A DNA stretch of 64,000 nt from Diphasiastrum complanatum (GCA_029204225.1 CM055109.1:37980991-38044990); one strand, 5' to 3'; counted from the first letter of the stretch, positions 50,346 to 62,519 are shown. Notes: generated from the letters alone by a model not told the origin. Numbers and translations are program-made.

Positions 50346-51768
50346 ATCTAAGTACTCTGTTCACACTTTTCCAATGATGAACTAAAGGAGCTTGCATACT
50401 TTGACTCAACTTACTTACACAAAAACTTAAGTCAGGCCTAGTGATGGTCAAATAGATTAGAGAGCCTATAAGCATTCTAAAGAGGGTGATGTCCTCAAAG
50501 GATGCTTCATCACCTTCATTAGTTACTTTCACAACATGCTCCATAGGGGTGTCAATCCCCTTACAATCTTTCATACCAAATCTTTCAAGAATGGAAGTAG
50601 CATACTTAGATTGACTTATGAAAGTACAATTGCTACTTCTAGACACTTCCATCCCAAGTATAAACTTTAGGAAGCCTAGATCTACCATCTTGAACTCACT
50701 AGATAAATCAACTTCTACTTTGCTTATACCTTCATCATCATTTCCTGTCAAAATGATGTCATCAACATAAAGTACCAAAATGATGATCATTCCTTCATTA
50801 CATTTGAAATATGAAGAAGGTTCACAAGCACTTAGTACAAAGCCAAGAGAATAGAGAAAATCATGCAACCTAGAGTACCAAGCTCTAGGTGCTTGCTTCA
50901 AGCCATAAAGGCTCTTCCTTAAGTAGCACACCTTTTGCTCCTCACCAACCTTGATGAAGCCCTCAGGTTGCATCATGTAGATTTCCTCTTCTAAGAAGCC
51001 ATTCAAGAAGGCATTTGTCACATCCATTTGGTAGAGATCCCACTTGAACAAAGTAGCAATGCAAATGATTAACCTAATAGTTACAAGCTTAGCTTTAGGT
51101 GCAAATGTTTCTTCATAATCCAATCCTTTTATTTGAAGAAATCCCTTAGCAACAAGCCTAGCTTTGTACTTACTAATAGATCCATCTTGATTGTACTTTA
51201 TTCTATAAATCCACTTACATGCAAGTGGTTTCTTCCCTCTTGGAAGATTTACAAGATTCCAAGTATGATTTTCTTCTAATGCATCATACTCTACTTGCAT
51301 TGCATCTCTCCGAACTTTAGATTTATATGCTTCTTCAAAAGATGATGGTTCTTCAAGCAATGTAGCTAAGAAAGAGTAAGAGGTAGAAGATGTAGAGTCT
51401 TCCTTTTGCTTTCCCTTGTCCACATCGGTGAGCCTTGAGGGATCGGCCTTGCTTCTTGATGATCTTCTCGGCCCCTTTTGACTTGGATCCATGTCTTCAT
51501 CCTCGGGTTTGTCAAGATCCTCCTCGGGTTTGTCAAGATCCTCCTCGGGTTTGTCAAGATCTTCAATGCACAATGGGTTGGATCCATTTGACAAGCTCTT
51601 AGCAAATTGTGACTCATAGAAAAGAACATCCTTGCTTACCTTTACTTTCTTGGATATAGGATCATATATCCTATAGCCCTCCATATCCAACAAAGATCCC
51701 TTTGAAGGAGGTAGCATCTTCTTTCCTTCTAGTCTCCAAAGGGATGTGAACATAACAAATACATCCAA
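50308..51768 (-). pseudogene. Copia 2 integrase C-terminus and reverse transcriptase
   Basis: A 486-residue open frame: the linker has three direct repeats of EDLDKPE, then CKWIYRIKYNQDGSISKYKA, QMDVTNAFLNGFLEEEIYMM, SLYGLKQAPRAWYSRL and the active-site YVDDIILTGN, ending at RPDLSFCVSKLSQ and a frameshift. The upstream integrase end (KKPNVKDFKIFGCICYVHIP) is in another frame, with the shift near 51700. RT motifs are all present. Confidence 0.88.
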
Positions 51769-51802
51769 AGATCTTAAAATCTTTTACATTGGGTTTCTTA
51801 TC

Positions 51803-52634
51803 TGTGCAAAAAGTACAAAAAGGACCAAGAGTGTATCCTAATCTGATCCTCAAGAGAGATTGGTTGTCAGATTACTTGATCTATCAATCTACTTCAGATT
51901 AAGATCAATCTAGATCAATTCTAGACACCAAATCCTAACAAGAACAATCATTAATTGAAGGTAAGTGTAATTTCTGTTTTCACACGTGTGAAACACTGTC
52001 TGAGTATGGACTCCAACCTGAAAATCAAGTACACATTGATAGAACCTCAAAACAATCAAAACAAATGTAGACAAATGGAGAGAATCACTCAAAATTGCTT
52101 CCAAAACCAAGATTGGTGTCTCACACTGATTATGGCCAAATGTGGCTCTATATATACAATAAGTGAGAGCTCGTGGTACTGATCATCCCTTTGATCCCAC
52201 ATGTGTGAAGGTGCTTTGTCATATGATGATTCATCATGCAAAACTGACACTTGGACAAAACCTTCTATTTTGAGCACTTTTGGTCCATTTTCCTTCTATA
52301 TGGAGATCTACTTGAAAATCTTCTAGAAGTCAAAATTCGTCTACTTCAGCTTATTCCACACATGTGAGCTGTCCTCTACACATGGGATGTGACACCTAAC
52401 CAAAGGATGTGGCTCATGCAAGCAATAGACTGATGCCATGTGTCATATGTCTAGAAAACTAGTTTTTGGCCTTTTTAGCCACTAGAACTTGAATTAAATC
52501 ATATGTACAACCTATATGATTATGGTACATGACAAGTACACTATTTTCACACGTGAGAATAGGCTCCACACATGTGTGTTTATCTATATACAAGATTTTT
52601 GGCCTCTACCAAGCTTATTTTTGCATTTTTCACA
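51803..52634 (-). mobile_element. Solo LTR inserted in copia 2 integrase
   Basis: 832 bp bounded by TGTG...CACA and by TTATC on both sides (51798-51802 and 52635-52639), a 5-bp duplication. Removing it and one TTATC rejoins integrase QALFD to KKPNVKDF. It contains CACACGTGTGAA-type motifs like the copia 2 LTR but is a different sequence. Confidence 0.88.
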
Positions 52635-53506
52635 TTATCAAACAAGGCTTGATAAGGTGAGATCCCATCTATAGCACGACTAGGAAGTCTATTACACAAG
52701 TAATTAGCACATGTTATAGCTTCTCCCCAAAATGAGATGGGAAGTGATGCATCAAGTCTTAAAGACTTTGCACACTCACATAGACTCCTATTTTTCCTCT
52801 CGGCCACCCCATTTTGTTGGGGGGTGTAGGAACAAGTGTATTGCAATTTAATGCGATTGATCTCACAAAAGTCTTTCATTTTATTGGAGGTGTACTCTCC
52901 TCCATTATCACATCTTAGTGCTTTGATGGAAGTACTAAGTTGTTTCTCTACTAGAGATTTGAACTTAATGAAAGCTTCATAAACAAGACTTTTCTTTGAT
53001 AGTAACTCAATCCATGTGAATCTAGTACAATCATCTATAAAAGTTACATACATCAAAGCACCTCCATTACTTGCATGTGAAAAACTATCTACATCAGAAT
53101 GTATGAGATCCAAGGGAGAGGTAGATCTTGATGAAGATCTCTTGTAAGAAAATTTGTGTGACTTTGCAAGGCCACATGCCTCACACATCTTTTCACACTT
53201 CTTGAAGGCTCTTGGTAGGCCGAGAGCTAGTTCCTTGCTTGCCATTGACTCCATACATTGAAGATTAGGATGGCCTAATCTCTTATGCCATAGCTCCACT
53301 TGAGATAGCTCCTCCCTAGCCAAGTTCACACTTTCACTTGCAACATTAGCATCCAACTTGAAAAGTCTACCTTGCTTAATGCCACTAGCTATGCACTTAT
53401 CATTTTTCAAGATGGAACAAACTCCATTCTTGAAATCTACATCTAGTCCATTGTCCATTAATTGTCCTACACTAAGCAAGTTTCTTGTAAGGGTAGGAAC
53501 ATACAA
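52580..53506 (-). pseudogene. Copia 2 GAG-pre-integrase and integrase
   Basis: VPTLTRNLLSVGQLMDNGLD, KQGRLFKLDA, ELWHKRLGHPNLQCM and CEACGLAKSHKF (the zinc-binding H/H/C/C region), then LIHSDVDSFSHASNGGA (first Asp), RCDNGGEYTSNKM (second Asp) and NGVAERKNRSLCECAKSL (Glu). Open for 308 codons. The last residues after ALFD come from the inserted solo LTR. Confidence 0.88.
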
Positions 53507-53757
53507 AACATTATCTAGATCTATCCTTTTAGATGTGCCTAAGCAAAGAGGTATAGATCCTATGCCATCTATCTTGCATGCTTGATCACTACCAGTGCAT
53601 ATTGACCTCTTAGAGTCATTACAAGATAGAAGAGTAGAAAAATAATGCTGTTAAAAGACATGTGGGAACTAGCCCCACTATCTATCCACCATGTGTCTTG
53701 ACTTGAAGTTGGTGTAGATGCAACCATTAAGGATGTGTTGAATCCATCCTCATCTTT
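53507..53757 (-). pseudogene. Copia 2 protease region
   Basis: Links gag and integrase. WWIDSGASSHMSFNS carries the aspartic protease DSGA active site. The frame is interrupted. Confidence 0.7.
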
Positions 53758-54606
53758 TTACTCTTGAGAAATGTTCCCTTGATCTCCATTGGCTTGTTGA
53801 TTCTTCTTCAAGTAGCATTCTGAGGCAAAGTGTCCTTTCTTTCCACAAAAGAAACACTTGAGTTTTGTCTTGTTCTTCACTTTGCCTTTGGAAGTAGATC
53901 CTCCATTCTTCATCTCGGCCTCCTTGCCTTGATTTTTCTTGAATGAATGTTGCTTCTTCTTGCCTTTAGATGTAAAGTTATCCTTCTCCTCTCCTCCATT
54001 AAGTGACATGCTATCCATTCTTGCCTTGAGGTGTAGAAGCCTACTCTCCTCGGCCACAAGAACATTGTGCAACTTTTCAATGGATGGAAGAGTGTCTTGA
54101 ATGGTAAATGATTGGACTTAGTTGGTGAACTCATCATCTAGACCATTCAAGATGATTGGTACTAGCTCTTGGTCTTGGATCTTCTCTCCTATTGCACTTA
54201 ATTCCTTAATAAGAGATTTGATCCTAAGGACATACTCTTGTCCACTCTCTCCACTTCCTTTCATGCTTTGGAAAACTTGATTTCTTAGCGTGAGGATTCT
54301 TGAAGTATTATTGGATTCATAGATGATCTTTAATGAATCTCAAGCCTCTTTGGATGAGGTACAAGAAGACACCTCTTTCAAGAGGTCATTGCATACATTT
54401 AACTTTATGCAATGTAGAGCTAATCTTGCTCTCTTCTTGCATTTGGCTTGTTCTTGGGGAGTTTGAGGCTCTTCCTCAACTCCTTGAACTATGTCAAATA
54501 GATCATGGATCACTAATAGTGACTCCATTCTCACTTTCCAAATGGAATAATTTGTGGAAGTGAGTCTGTCACTTGATTCCATCAAATATCCACCCATGGA
54601 TGACAT
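53758..54606 (-). pseudogene. Copia 2 gag
   Basis: Starts with a Met at 54606 and reads LTSTNYSIWKVRMESLLVIH, LHCIKLNVCNDLLKEVSSC, a stop, then LRNQVFQSMKGSG and GLDDEFTN, a stop, then HNVLVAEESRLLHLKARMDS and a CCHC knuckle CFFCGKKGHFASEC. Two in-frame stops break an otherwise continuous gag of normal layout. Confidence 0.85.
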
Positions 54607-55186
54607 TGTAGAATGAATGCTCTTCTTAAAATCACAAAGATTTCTGAATTTTAAAAGATCTATGAAAGGCCTAAAGCTTACAAGAATGCCAATAGGCTTG
54701 TCTATATCAAACTAGCACACAAGCTTGAATGATACACAAAGATCTTGCAAAAATTCCTAGCTTTCACTCTCACAAAAAAAATTGCTTTACACTTTTCTTA
54801 AAGATTTCACTTCAACTAAGGATCTGAACAAATCAGCCTCTAAGCTCTGATCCTAGACTCTAAAAAGAAATGCTTCAATGATCCAAAACTCTATTTGGTC
54901 ATAGGCATTAGCTAGATTGAATCTAGATCAATACTATGCTTCAAAAAGCACAAACAATGAACTAGTATTGTGATTTTGGGACCAAAAAACACAAAGTAAC
55001 TTGAAATGAAAGTTGATGTACGGTTTCACACATGTGAAAAGTACATACACAGCCTCCAAGTCATTTTGATCCAAATAAATTCAAGCTATCACTCTAGATG
55101 AACTCGCCCTCACTAGTATTGGCCAAAAACAAAATTTGCCAATGATCTATACAAGATTTATGATTCAATGATCACTCTCTTACTTA

Positions 55187-55198
55187 GCTCTGATACCA
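55187..55198 (-). other. Primer-binding site, copia 2
   Basis: TGGTATCAGAGC on the minus strand, next to the 5' LTR end, complementary to initiator Met tRNA. Confidence 0.88.
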
Positions 55199-55716
55199 TG
55201 ATAAATTTTACAATTTCTAGGACAATAATGATTGTACTTTACAATCATAGAGAGTTATTGGTTGCTTAATCAATGGATCTATCAAGTTCTACACATTAGA
55301 TCTTGATCTAGATTCACTACACTTGGATTCAAGCAAGAGCAATGGATCAACACATCATAAATTAGTGAGAGCATCTCTACAAAATAGGATCTAAGAAAAA
55401 TGGTCAACTCTTATCTTCTAGTACTCTATACACACGTGTGAACATCCACTTGCCATGTGGGAGCATTTACTCATGCACATGCAAGGAAAAGCTAATTTCT
55501 AGGTGACTAGTCAACTTGACTAAAAACTAGTCATATCATGTTCACACTAACCAGATTGATACAAAATCAATTTCGATATATACAAGTATGAAAAGTACAT
55601 CCTTTCACACGTGGGAACAGGCTCCACACGTGTGAAATCAGATCATCAACATTATTCTAATGTTTGATCAATATTTACAATAACCAATGTCAAGTGAGAA
55701 GTGATAATTTTCAACA
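55199..55716 (-). repeat. Copia 2 5' LTR (shortened)
   Basis: 518 bp, the same ends as the 3' LTR, with an internal deletion of about 345 bp after AAATTAGTGAGAGC. The remaining sequence differs by only scattered bases, so insertion was fairly recent. Confidence 0.9.
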
Positions 55717-56357
55717 GGTTACGTCATTCAAGGCCAAGAGCATATGGTATATAAATTGCATAAGGAACTTTATGGCCTTAAGCAAGCTCCTAGGGCCTGG
55801 TATATAAGAATTAATCACTTCTTGTTGCAGCACAACTCTACTTTCTGCATCGCAGACTCAAATGTGTATCTCAAGTGTAAAGGCCCAAGCTATGTCATAA
55901 TAGCCTTGTATGTTGATGATTCTTTAATTATCAGTAATTCTAATCAGCTATTATATGAAACAATTCTTTGCTTTCAACAAAATTTGAGATGACTGATTTA
56001 GCCCTATTACATTACCTACTTGTTATGGAGACCACCAGAGATCACGCAAGCAGAAGGATCACTTTAAGCCAAGAATCCTATTTAATTAGTGTACTTCGTA
56101 GATATGGCATGGAGGACTGTAAACCGATAGATACACCCATGGATCAAGGATCCAAACTATCAAAAGACATGTGCCCTAGAACTGAAGTAGAACAGAAAGA
56201 AATGTCCAGATATTCTTATCAGTTAATAATTAGATCGATCATGTATTCTATGATCTGCACAAGACCAGATCTAGCATATGCGATAAGCACACTGTCACAA
56301 TACATGTCCAATCTCGGCTTACAACAATGGAAGGCTCTTCAAAGAGTATTCTTTTAA
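55717..56357 (+). pseudogene. Copia element 3, right half (RT)
   Basis: Continues the host frame across the copia 2 insertion: YVIQGQEHMVYKLHKELYGL, KQAPRAWYIRINHF, and the active-site YVDDSLII, then after a frameshift KFEMTDLALLHYLLVMETTR, MEDCKPIDTPMDQGSKLSKD and ICTRPDLAYAISTLSQYMSN. Ends at WKALQRVFF and is truncated. No RNase H. Confidence 0.8.
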
Positions 56358-56485
56358 CTAATCAATCAAATAACTATGTGATCATCGGGTTGGACTTACA
56401 CACCCTCTCACTTATTAACTAGGGTTAGGGTTGCCTTGGGATCCTCAAACCCTCATCAATACATGCTAACTCATCATTGAATTCT

Positions 56486-57650
56486 TTAACCCTCAAAACA
56501 AAAGCATGAGTACTCTCTTCCTTCTTTGATCATTTGCTGTGTAGATGGACTTCTTGGCTCCTTCATAAGGTGACATGGATGAAAAAGAATACTTGGAGCT
56601 ACACATATGTGAGGAAGCTCCACTATCGATATACCACGAACCATCCTTCTTGAAAGATGATGAAGAAAAACTCGAGACCATAAGAGATCCCTCTTCATCA
56701 CTTGCATGAGCATCTTTCTTCTCTTCATTAGAAATATTGGCTTGCTTGAATTGACTCTTCTTCTTGAAGCAATTGGTGGCATTATGCCCCTTCTTGCCAT
56801 AAAAGAAACACTTGATGTTTTTCTTCTTCTTCTTGGATGTGGAAGCTTGAGAGGACTCATCCTCTTCTCATTTCTCCTTGGAAATAAGATTGTTCTTGCT
56901 TGAAGAGGATTGGTATTGATTCTTACTTCTTGTCTTGTGCTTGTCTTTGGTAAAGAGAGCTTTACCATCAACGTTGAGAGACAGTCTCTCCATTTTCAAG
57001 AGTTTATACTCTTGTCTTGATTCTTCAGAAATGAGCACACTTTGGAGTGCTTCCAAACTTGGTAGCTCCTCCTTAATGGCATAAATCTGAACAAGGTTGT
57101 CATATTCCTCCTTTAACCCATTAAGTATGGCTTGAACAAGTCCATTTTGGTTGATGGTGTCTCCTATGCATGACAATTCTCTATGGAGGTTTTTAACTCT
57201 CATTACATAAGCTGAAGCACATTCATCACTTCTCTGTACACTTTGAAAAATTTGGTTTCTTAGTGTTAGAGGTCTAGAAGTATTCTTTGCCTCATAGATA
57301 GACTTGAGAGTATCCCAAGCATCTTTGGCATTAGTACAAGCACCAATTTCTCTTAATATGTCATTTGAGACATTCATCTTAATATAATGCAGAGCCATCT
57401 TGGCTCTCTTTTTGTACTTTGGAATTTCTTGAGGAATTTGTGGTTCTTTTTCAATGCCAAGTACAATATCCATCACATCTTGTAGTATTAAGACAGATTC
57501 CATTCTAACCTTCCAAATTGAGTAATTGGAGGTTGACAATCTTTCACTTGCTTCTAATAGAAAGACACCCATTGAAGTCATAAAGAATAATGGAAATAAA
57601 AAAAGATGGATGAAAGAATTGCTTTTCTTCTCACTATAGGAACCAATCAA
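56486..57650 (-). pseudogene. Copia element 5, gag and protease fragment
   Basis: ORF 56868-57650 is a 260-residue gag: ERLSTSNYSIWKVRMESVLI, MALHYIKMNVSNDILREIGA, SRPLTLRNQIFQSVQRSDEC and QAILNGLKEEYDNLVQIYAI. After a frame break come a defective knuckle (CFFYGKKGHNATNC, second Cys changed to Tyr) and a protease GSWYIDSGASSHM. The fragment then stops against copia 3. Related to copia 2 but clearly distinct. Confidence 0.82.
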
Positions 57651-58328
57651 GGGTACAAAACCAAATCCTATGTAAGACTAAGCAAAAAACTGTGAGATAG
57701 ATCTCACTAGCTTGACAATCTCTCTAAAACAAGATTTGAATCATCAAAAAAGATGAAGTATGGCAAAAGTTATGGTTCTCTGAATTTCGCACGTGTGAAA
57801 TATTCCAAAAAAGCCAAATTGACTCAAATACAATCTATTTGTATGAAACAATTTGCCTAGAACCTATAGATTTTGTCTAAATCATGTATAGATGAGATTG
57901 TGCAGCTTCTGGATGGTTTTTGTGATCATTCAGGCAATAAATGACATGTACACATGATTTTCCACAGGTCTAGGCGCCCTACCTATGACTCTTCAAAAGC
58001 TTATAGCTTCTGATTGGCTTATCCAACTGTCATGATTCAAATTGCATCAGATTCTACACATTTCTAATTTTCTAGTGGGCTAATTTGCATGAAATTTGGA
58101 TCTAAGGTGAGAGAGAACCACCAATCTGAAAATGGGCGGATTTCACACATGCCAACATTTGAAATTCCGTACAGTACCTGATCTGGACCATTCAATATGG
58201 TTTGAAGCTCTAAATCACCAGAAAACTGCAAACTAGCTAGAAAGTAGAATCTAGACAATTCCTAACTTGAAATCTGATCAGATCTACAAACTTTTTGATT
58301 AGATTTGCTTGTAAAACTTAGGTAGACT

Positions 58329-58340
58329 TTGATACCATGC
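58329..58340 (-). other. Primer-binding site, copia 5
   Basis: TGGTATCAAAGT on the minus strand, one change from the usual TGGTATCAGAG. It precedes the copia 5 gag leader. Confidence 0.7.
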
Positions 58341-58500
58341 TGAATTCACACGTGTGGGATGCCCTACACATGTATTTTTGATCTCCTAAGCCCAATAATA
58401 CAATAAAGATCAGACTAGCATTGGTTGTCAATAGGAAAGCTGATCATACATACTTTTCAAATCAGTTAAGTTCCAAGCCAATACATTTCCATATTCTTTC
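58341..58500 (-). repeat. Copia 5 5' LTR fragment
   Basis: Starts just outside the primer site with TGAATTCACACGTGTGGG in plus-strand reading. The other end is unclear, and no second copy is in the window. The boundary with the next segment is an estimate. Confidence 0.45.
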
Positions 58501-58802
58501 AATAGGTCTTGATGTATACCCATTTCATATTTCGATAGATGTAAGGATATATTGACTTGTTCATTAGACGAATGGAAATCTTGTGAATTTCATCAATGTC
58601 AATCATTCCCATGGCTGAACTAACTTCACTTTTGCCAGAGATTTCTCGGCCTTGATTAGCATTCTGCTCTGGTTCTTCATCAATCTCGTAACACTCCAAA
58701 AATTGAATATCTATAAAATTAGTAGTGTCACTTGACTGTTCATCTAATGAAGAAAATTCAGTGTCAGAAGTATAACTCTTATCAGACTGAGTTTCTCCTA
58801 GG
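58499..58802 (-). CDS. Unidentified ORF segment
   Basis: Part of a 116-residue open frame whose first about 19 residues come from the neighbouring LTR. The unique part is acidic (SYTSDTEFSSLDEQSS, LECYEIDEEPEQNANQG) and ends NKSIYPYIYRNMKWVYIKTY. I do not recognise it. It may be a fragment of a retroelement polyprotein or a small captured exon. No promoter or partner gene is visible. Confidence 0.3.
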
Positions 58803-59451
58803 CGTGTAGGAACGGAAACACAACAGTTAGCAGTAGAAATATTCAACAAGAATATAGTACAATGGCTTGAAGTAATAACTTCAACTTGTTGTGTGTGATA
58901 ACGCTGGCTACAGAAGAATTCTGATTGTGTTAAGACAACACTTTGATTAACTCATACATAGCCTGATTCAGCTAGTATATATTTACAAGTGTCTTCAAAA
59001 ATATCTTACGATCATAGAATGCTATTTACGCCAGTCTTTGTATATGTACAAAGTTGGTAACCACCCTTGGGATATTGGGTTGTCCAGTTGTTTTTAGGGT
59101 TGATGATATGTTGGCGACGTCGGTCCGACCGCCACCATTGGAAAAACCCAAAGGTGCCCTTAGACTGAAAGTATGTAAATCCAGAAGGTGCCTCTAGAGC
59201 AAAGACAGGGAAAAATGTGAAAAAGACAAAGGTGGGATTGAAATGGATTCCAAGGCATTCTGGCCATTGTGTCGCTTTTTTTGCGAAGGTGCAAAAAATA
59301 CGAAAAGGACGAAGGTGCTTAAAAAAATGATTAAGGCACAAAATTCTCAAAGGTCAACAATGCGAAGGTCCGAAACATGTAGTTGGCCTTCGGTTTTCAG
59401 GAAGCTCATTATTTGAATGATTTGTTAAGGCTGAGCATAAGAAATCTAACA
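58803..59451 (-). repeat. Copia 4 3' LTR (outer part missing)
   Basis: Matches 63510 onward (GTGTAGGAACGGAAACACAA; GGTTGATGATATGTTGGCGA). It ends ...ATCTAACA, next to a purine tract TTAAGGGAGAG on the minus strand (59452-59462). The TGTCGTAAAAC end seen at 63464 is not found here. Confidence 0.75.
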
Positions 59452-59844
59452 CTCTCCCTTAATGTGGATCCTAAAAAACCTTGATCTTCAGAGTTAACAT
59501 ATCGTTAAATTTGAGATGTTGCTCCTTTGATAAAGCTTTTGTGAAGTAATATGTTGCCATGTATTTTGTTCTACAAAAAACCAATGCTACTTCCTTGCTA
59601 TGTACTTTCTAACTAAGGTAATGATACCTGATTTCGATATGTCTGCTTCGAGAGTGAAGTCTCAGATTGAGAGATAACGCTATTGTGCTTTGATTGTCAC
59701 AATAGATTGTTGTATGAAGTGTTTGTGCAAGGTTGATGTCTGCAAGCAGTTGTCTTAGCTAGATCATCTCTTTCGTTGCATTTGTGGCGGCTATGTATTC
59801 AAATTCCATTGATGATAATGAACTAAGGTCTGCTTCCGGTTGTT

Positions 59845-60960
59845 CTATGAGATTGGGCATTGGTTGTATAAAAATACAAATCCAGAAGTTGATTTTCTAG
59901 TATCGACATCTCTTGCCCAATCCACATTTGTGTAGGCTTCAAGTATGTTGGTAGTTTGGCTAGCTCCGTAGTAGATGATGAGAGTTTTCGTTGCTTGGAT
60001 GTACTTCATGACCTTTGTTAGCACTTTCGAGTGAGTTAAGTATGGATTTGATAGGAACTGGCTAAGTACACTAATCAAATATGCAAGGTCTGGTCGCGTG
60101 TAGATCATTGCGTACATCAGTGAGCCGATGATGGATTGAAATGGGTAGCGCTTCATTTCTTTCTTTTCTGCCTCAGTTTGAGGAGATTGTTCCTTTGATA
60201 ATTTTAGTCCAAGGTCGAGTGGAAAGTGATTTGGTTTGCAGTTGGCCATACCATACTTTTCCAGCACATTGTTGAGATATCGTTTCTGACTAATAAAAAT
60301 CAGTCTGTTGGGTCAATCTCGTTGGATTTGGATTCCGAGACAATAGTGGCTAGACCCATGTCAGTCATCTTGTATTCCTGGGCCAGCATGCATTTTGTAT
60401 CCTTCATTAGATTTAGATTGTTACTAAATAAGAGTGTATCATCTACATAGAGAGTGATGATGATGAAGTAATCTGATACAAACTTGAAGTAGACATTTGA
60501 GTGTGCCGAGTTTGAAATAAAACCATTCTCTATCATAAATGCGTTGATTTTTTGGAACCAAGCTCTGGGTGACTGTTTCAGGCCATAGAGCGCCTTGTGA
60601 ATTTTGCATACAGGTGTTGCTGCTTGTCGTTGAGTTCGTATCCCTCTGGCTACGTCATATAAATTTCTTCTTTGATGGTTTCATTGAGGAAGGCGGTTTG
60701 GACATCCATTTGGTGGACTTCAAGATATGCTACGGCTACAAAGGAGAGGAGTAGGCGGATCTAAGTATGTTTGACAACTAGGCTTAAGGTTTCTAAATAA
60801 TCCAGATTTGGAATCTGGAAAAAGCCTTTGGTGACTAGCCTGGCCTTGTAATAATTTAGCCTTTCTTCAATGTCGTACTTCATCTTGAATATCCATTTGC
60901 ATGAAATTGGGTTTCAGTCCTTTGGCAGCTCAATGATTGACCATGTTTGATTCGCCATCA
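59845..60960 (-). pseudogene. Copia 4 reverse transcriptase and RNase H
   Basis: Reads CKWIFKMKYDIEERLNYYKA, HQMDVQTAFLNETIKEEIYM, then SDYFIIITLYVDDTLLFSNN, and MANCKPNHFPLDLGLKLSKE, IYTRPDLAYLISVLSQFLSN and DWARDVDTRKSTSGFVFLY. Frames change several times, and stops replace conserved residues, for example after EEIYMT. Confidence 0.8.
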
Positions 60961-61168
60961 GAGAATTGAATTCAGTGTCCATCGCTGCTTTCCACTGGTC
61001 AACATCAGGAGTAGACATAGCCTCAGAAACGGTGGTTGGTTCCTACACAAAGTAGCAGGCCGGATCATCCATAAATTTGGATGGAGGCTGTTTGGACCTG
61101 TTCGACCTTCTGGGTTGAACCTCGGTCCTCTGATGTGGGTTAACTCGTTGAGGTTCTGACTCATTGTC

Positions 61169-62099
61169 TCAGTCAGAGTTGTTATTCTGTAGTTGAATCC
61201 CTAGATCAGAATTTGATAGCTCAATCCTTGGGTCAGATTTATTAGCAGCTTTTCCCTTGTGGTCGATGAATTGGTCTTCCACAAAAATGACATCTCTACT
61301 GGTGAATGCCTTCTCGGTATCCAAATTGTAAAGCTTGTATGCCTTGTGGTTTGGAAAATAGTTGATGAAAATCATTTCCTACTCTTGTCATCCAGCTTTC
61401 TTCTTAGATCTTCAGGGATCTGAGCGAAAGCGATGCATCCAAACACTTGAATATTTTTGAGTGATGGTTTTGATCTTGTCCACACCTCATAAGGTGTCTT
61501 GCCATTCAAGACTTTGGTGATGGATTGCTTCTGCAAATAGGCAGCTATAGTAACAGCTTCTACGTAGAATTTCTTTGGAAGAGAGGCATGGGCCGACATG
61601 CTCTTGGCACTTTCAATCACCATTGGACTGAGGTGAATAGTTGGTTGTATATTGTTGATGTATTCCGCTGGCCTTGTAGAACTTAGATTTTGTGGAGATA
61701 TACTCTCACCCTCCATCTATGCGTAGAGCCTTGATCTTCCTCTGGGTCTGCAGATGCCTTGAATTGCTTGAAAAACTTAAACACTTCAGATTTGTTCTTC
61801 ATAAAGTAGGTAGTAGTCCTTCGAGAAAAGTCGTCGATCAAGGTTAGGAAATAGAGAGCTCTCCCTGTGGAAGCAGTCTGCATTGGGCCACAAATGTTCT
61901 TGTGTACAAGGTCAATCAAGCCCTTGGATTTATGAACTGAGTCTAAAATGAAGGGGCTTCTAGCATGCTTGTTGATAATACAGCTTTCGCATGGAGAAGT
62001 TGGCTTACTGATAAAAGGCAGATCTTGTACTAGTCCTCGAGTAGACATTTGTTGAATACTGTTGAAATTAAGATGGCCAAGTCTAAAATGCCATAGCAT
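61169..62099 (-). pseudogene. Copia 4 integrase
   Basis: Zinc region LWHFRLGHLNFNSIQQ and CESCIINKHARSPF, then LIDLVHKNICGPMQTASTGR and FLTLIDDFSRRTTTYFMKNK. After a break, SMSAHASLPKKFYVEAVTIA, NGKTPYEVWTRSKPSLKNIQ and VFGCIAFAQIP, then KAYKLYNLDTEKAFTSRDVI. The central DDE part is badly damaged. Confidence 0.8.
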
Positions 62100-62519
62100 A
62101 TCATCTGATTCAGAAGGGGCTGTGTGAAGAGCTTGACTGTTAGAAGAGTAGCAATGACTGAGTTTGTAAAGATAGCTGCTTCTTCATCTGTAGGCTAGAA
62201 CTTTTCGAGATTGGCAGCAACTTGACTTCACCTCTTTTGAGTTTAACTCTAACTGTTCCTTCACCTTCGATTGAATGTGATGAGTTGTCTCCAAGTTGCA
62301 CAACTCGAGGGTGGATGAATGACTTATAGTCTTTGAACCAAGCGCGATGGTGAGTCATGTGTTGAGTTGTTTCGGATGATAGATACCAAGAATCGATCTT
62401 CTGTTGTTCTCCTACTTTGGTCATGAAAGCTGCTTCATCTTCTTCTTGTTGCTGATTTGAGTGACTGGTTCTAGCACTATGTCCTTGTTGTTAGAACTGC
62501 TTCTCTTTTTGTTGTATTT

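Larger units (their letters stand above)
48929..55716 (-). mobile_element. Ty1/copia element 2, nested in copia 3
   Basis: Complete in outline on the minus strand: 5' LTR 55199-55716, primer site 55187-55198, gag about 53758-54606, protease and integrase about 52580-53750, RT 50308-51768, RNase H 49944-50345, purine tract 49797-49808, 3' LTR 48929-49796. It sits in the RT of copia 3, whose frame resumes on the other side. A solo LTR is inserted in its integrase. Stops in gag and frameshifts in pol make it defective. Confidence 0.88.

Noticed and set aside
58499-58849. Pararetrovirus origin of the acidic ORF
   Set aside because: Only a vague resemblance to polyprotein pieces. No RT, zinc knuckle or movement-protein motif nearby supports it.
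59012-59350. 112-residue minus-strand ORF rich in Phe
   Set aside because: It lies within the copia 4 LTR, and the other LTR does not keep the frame.
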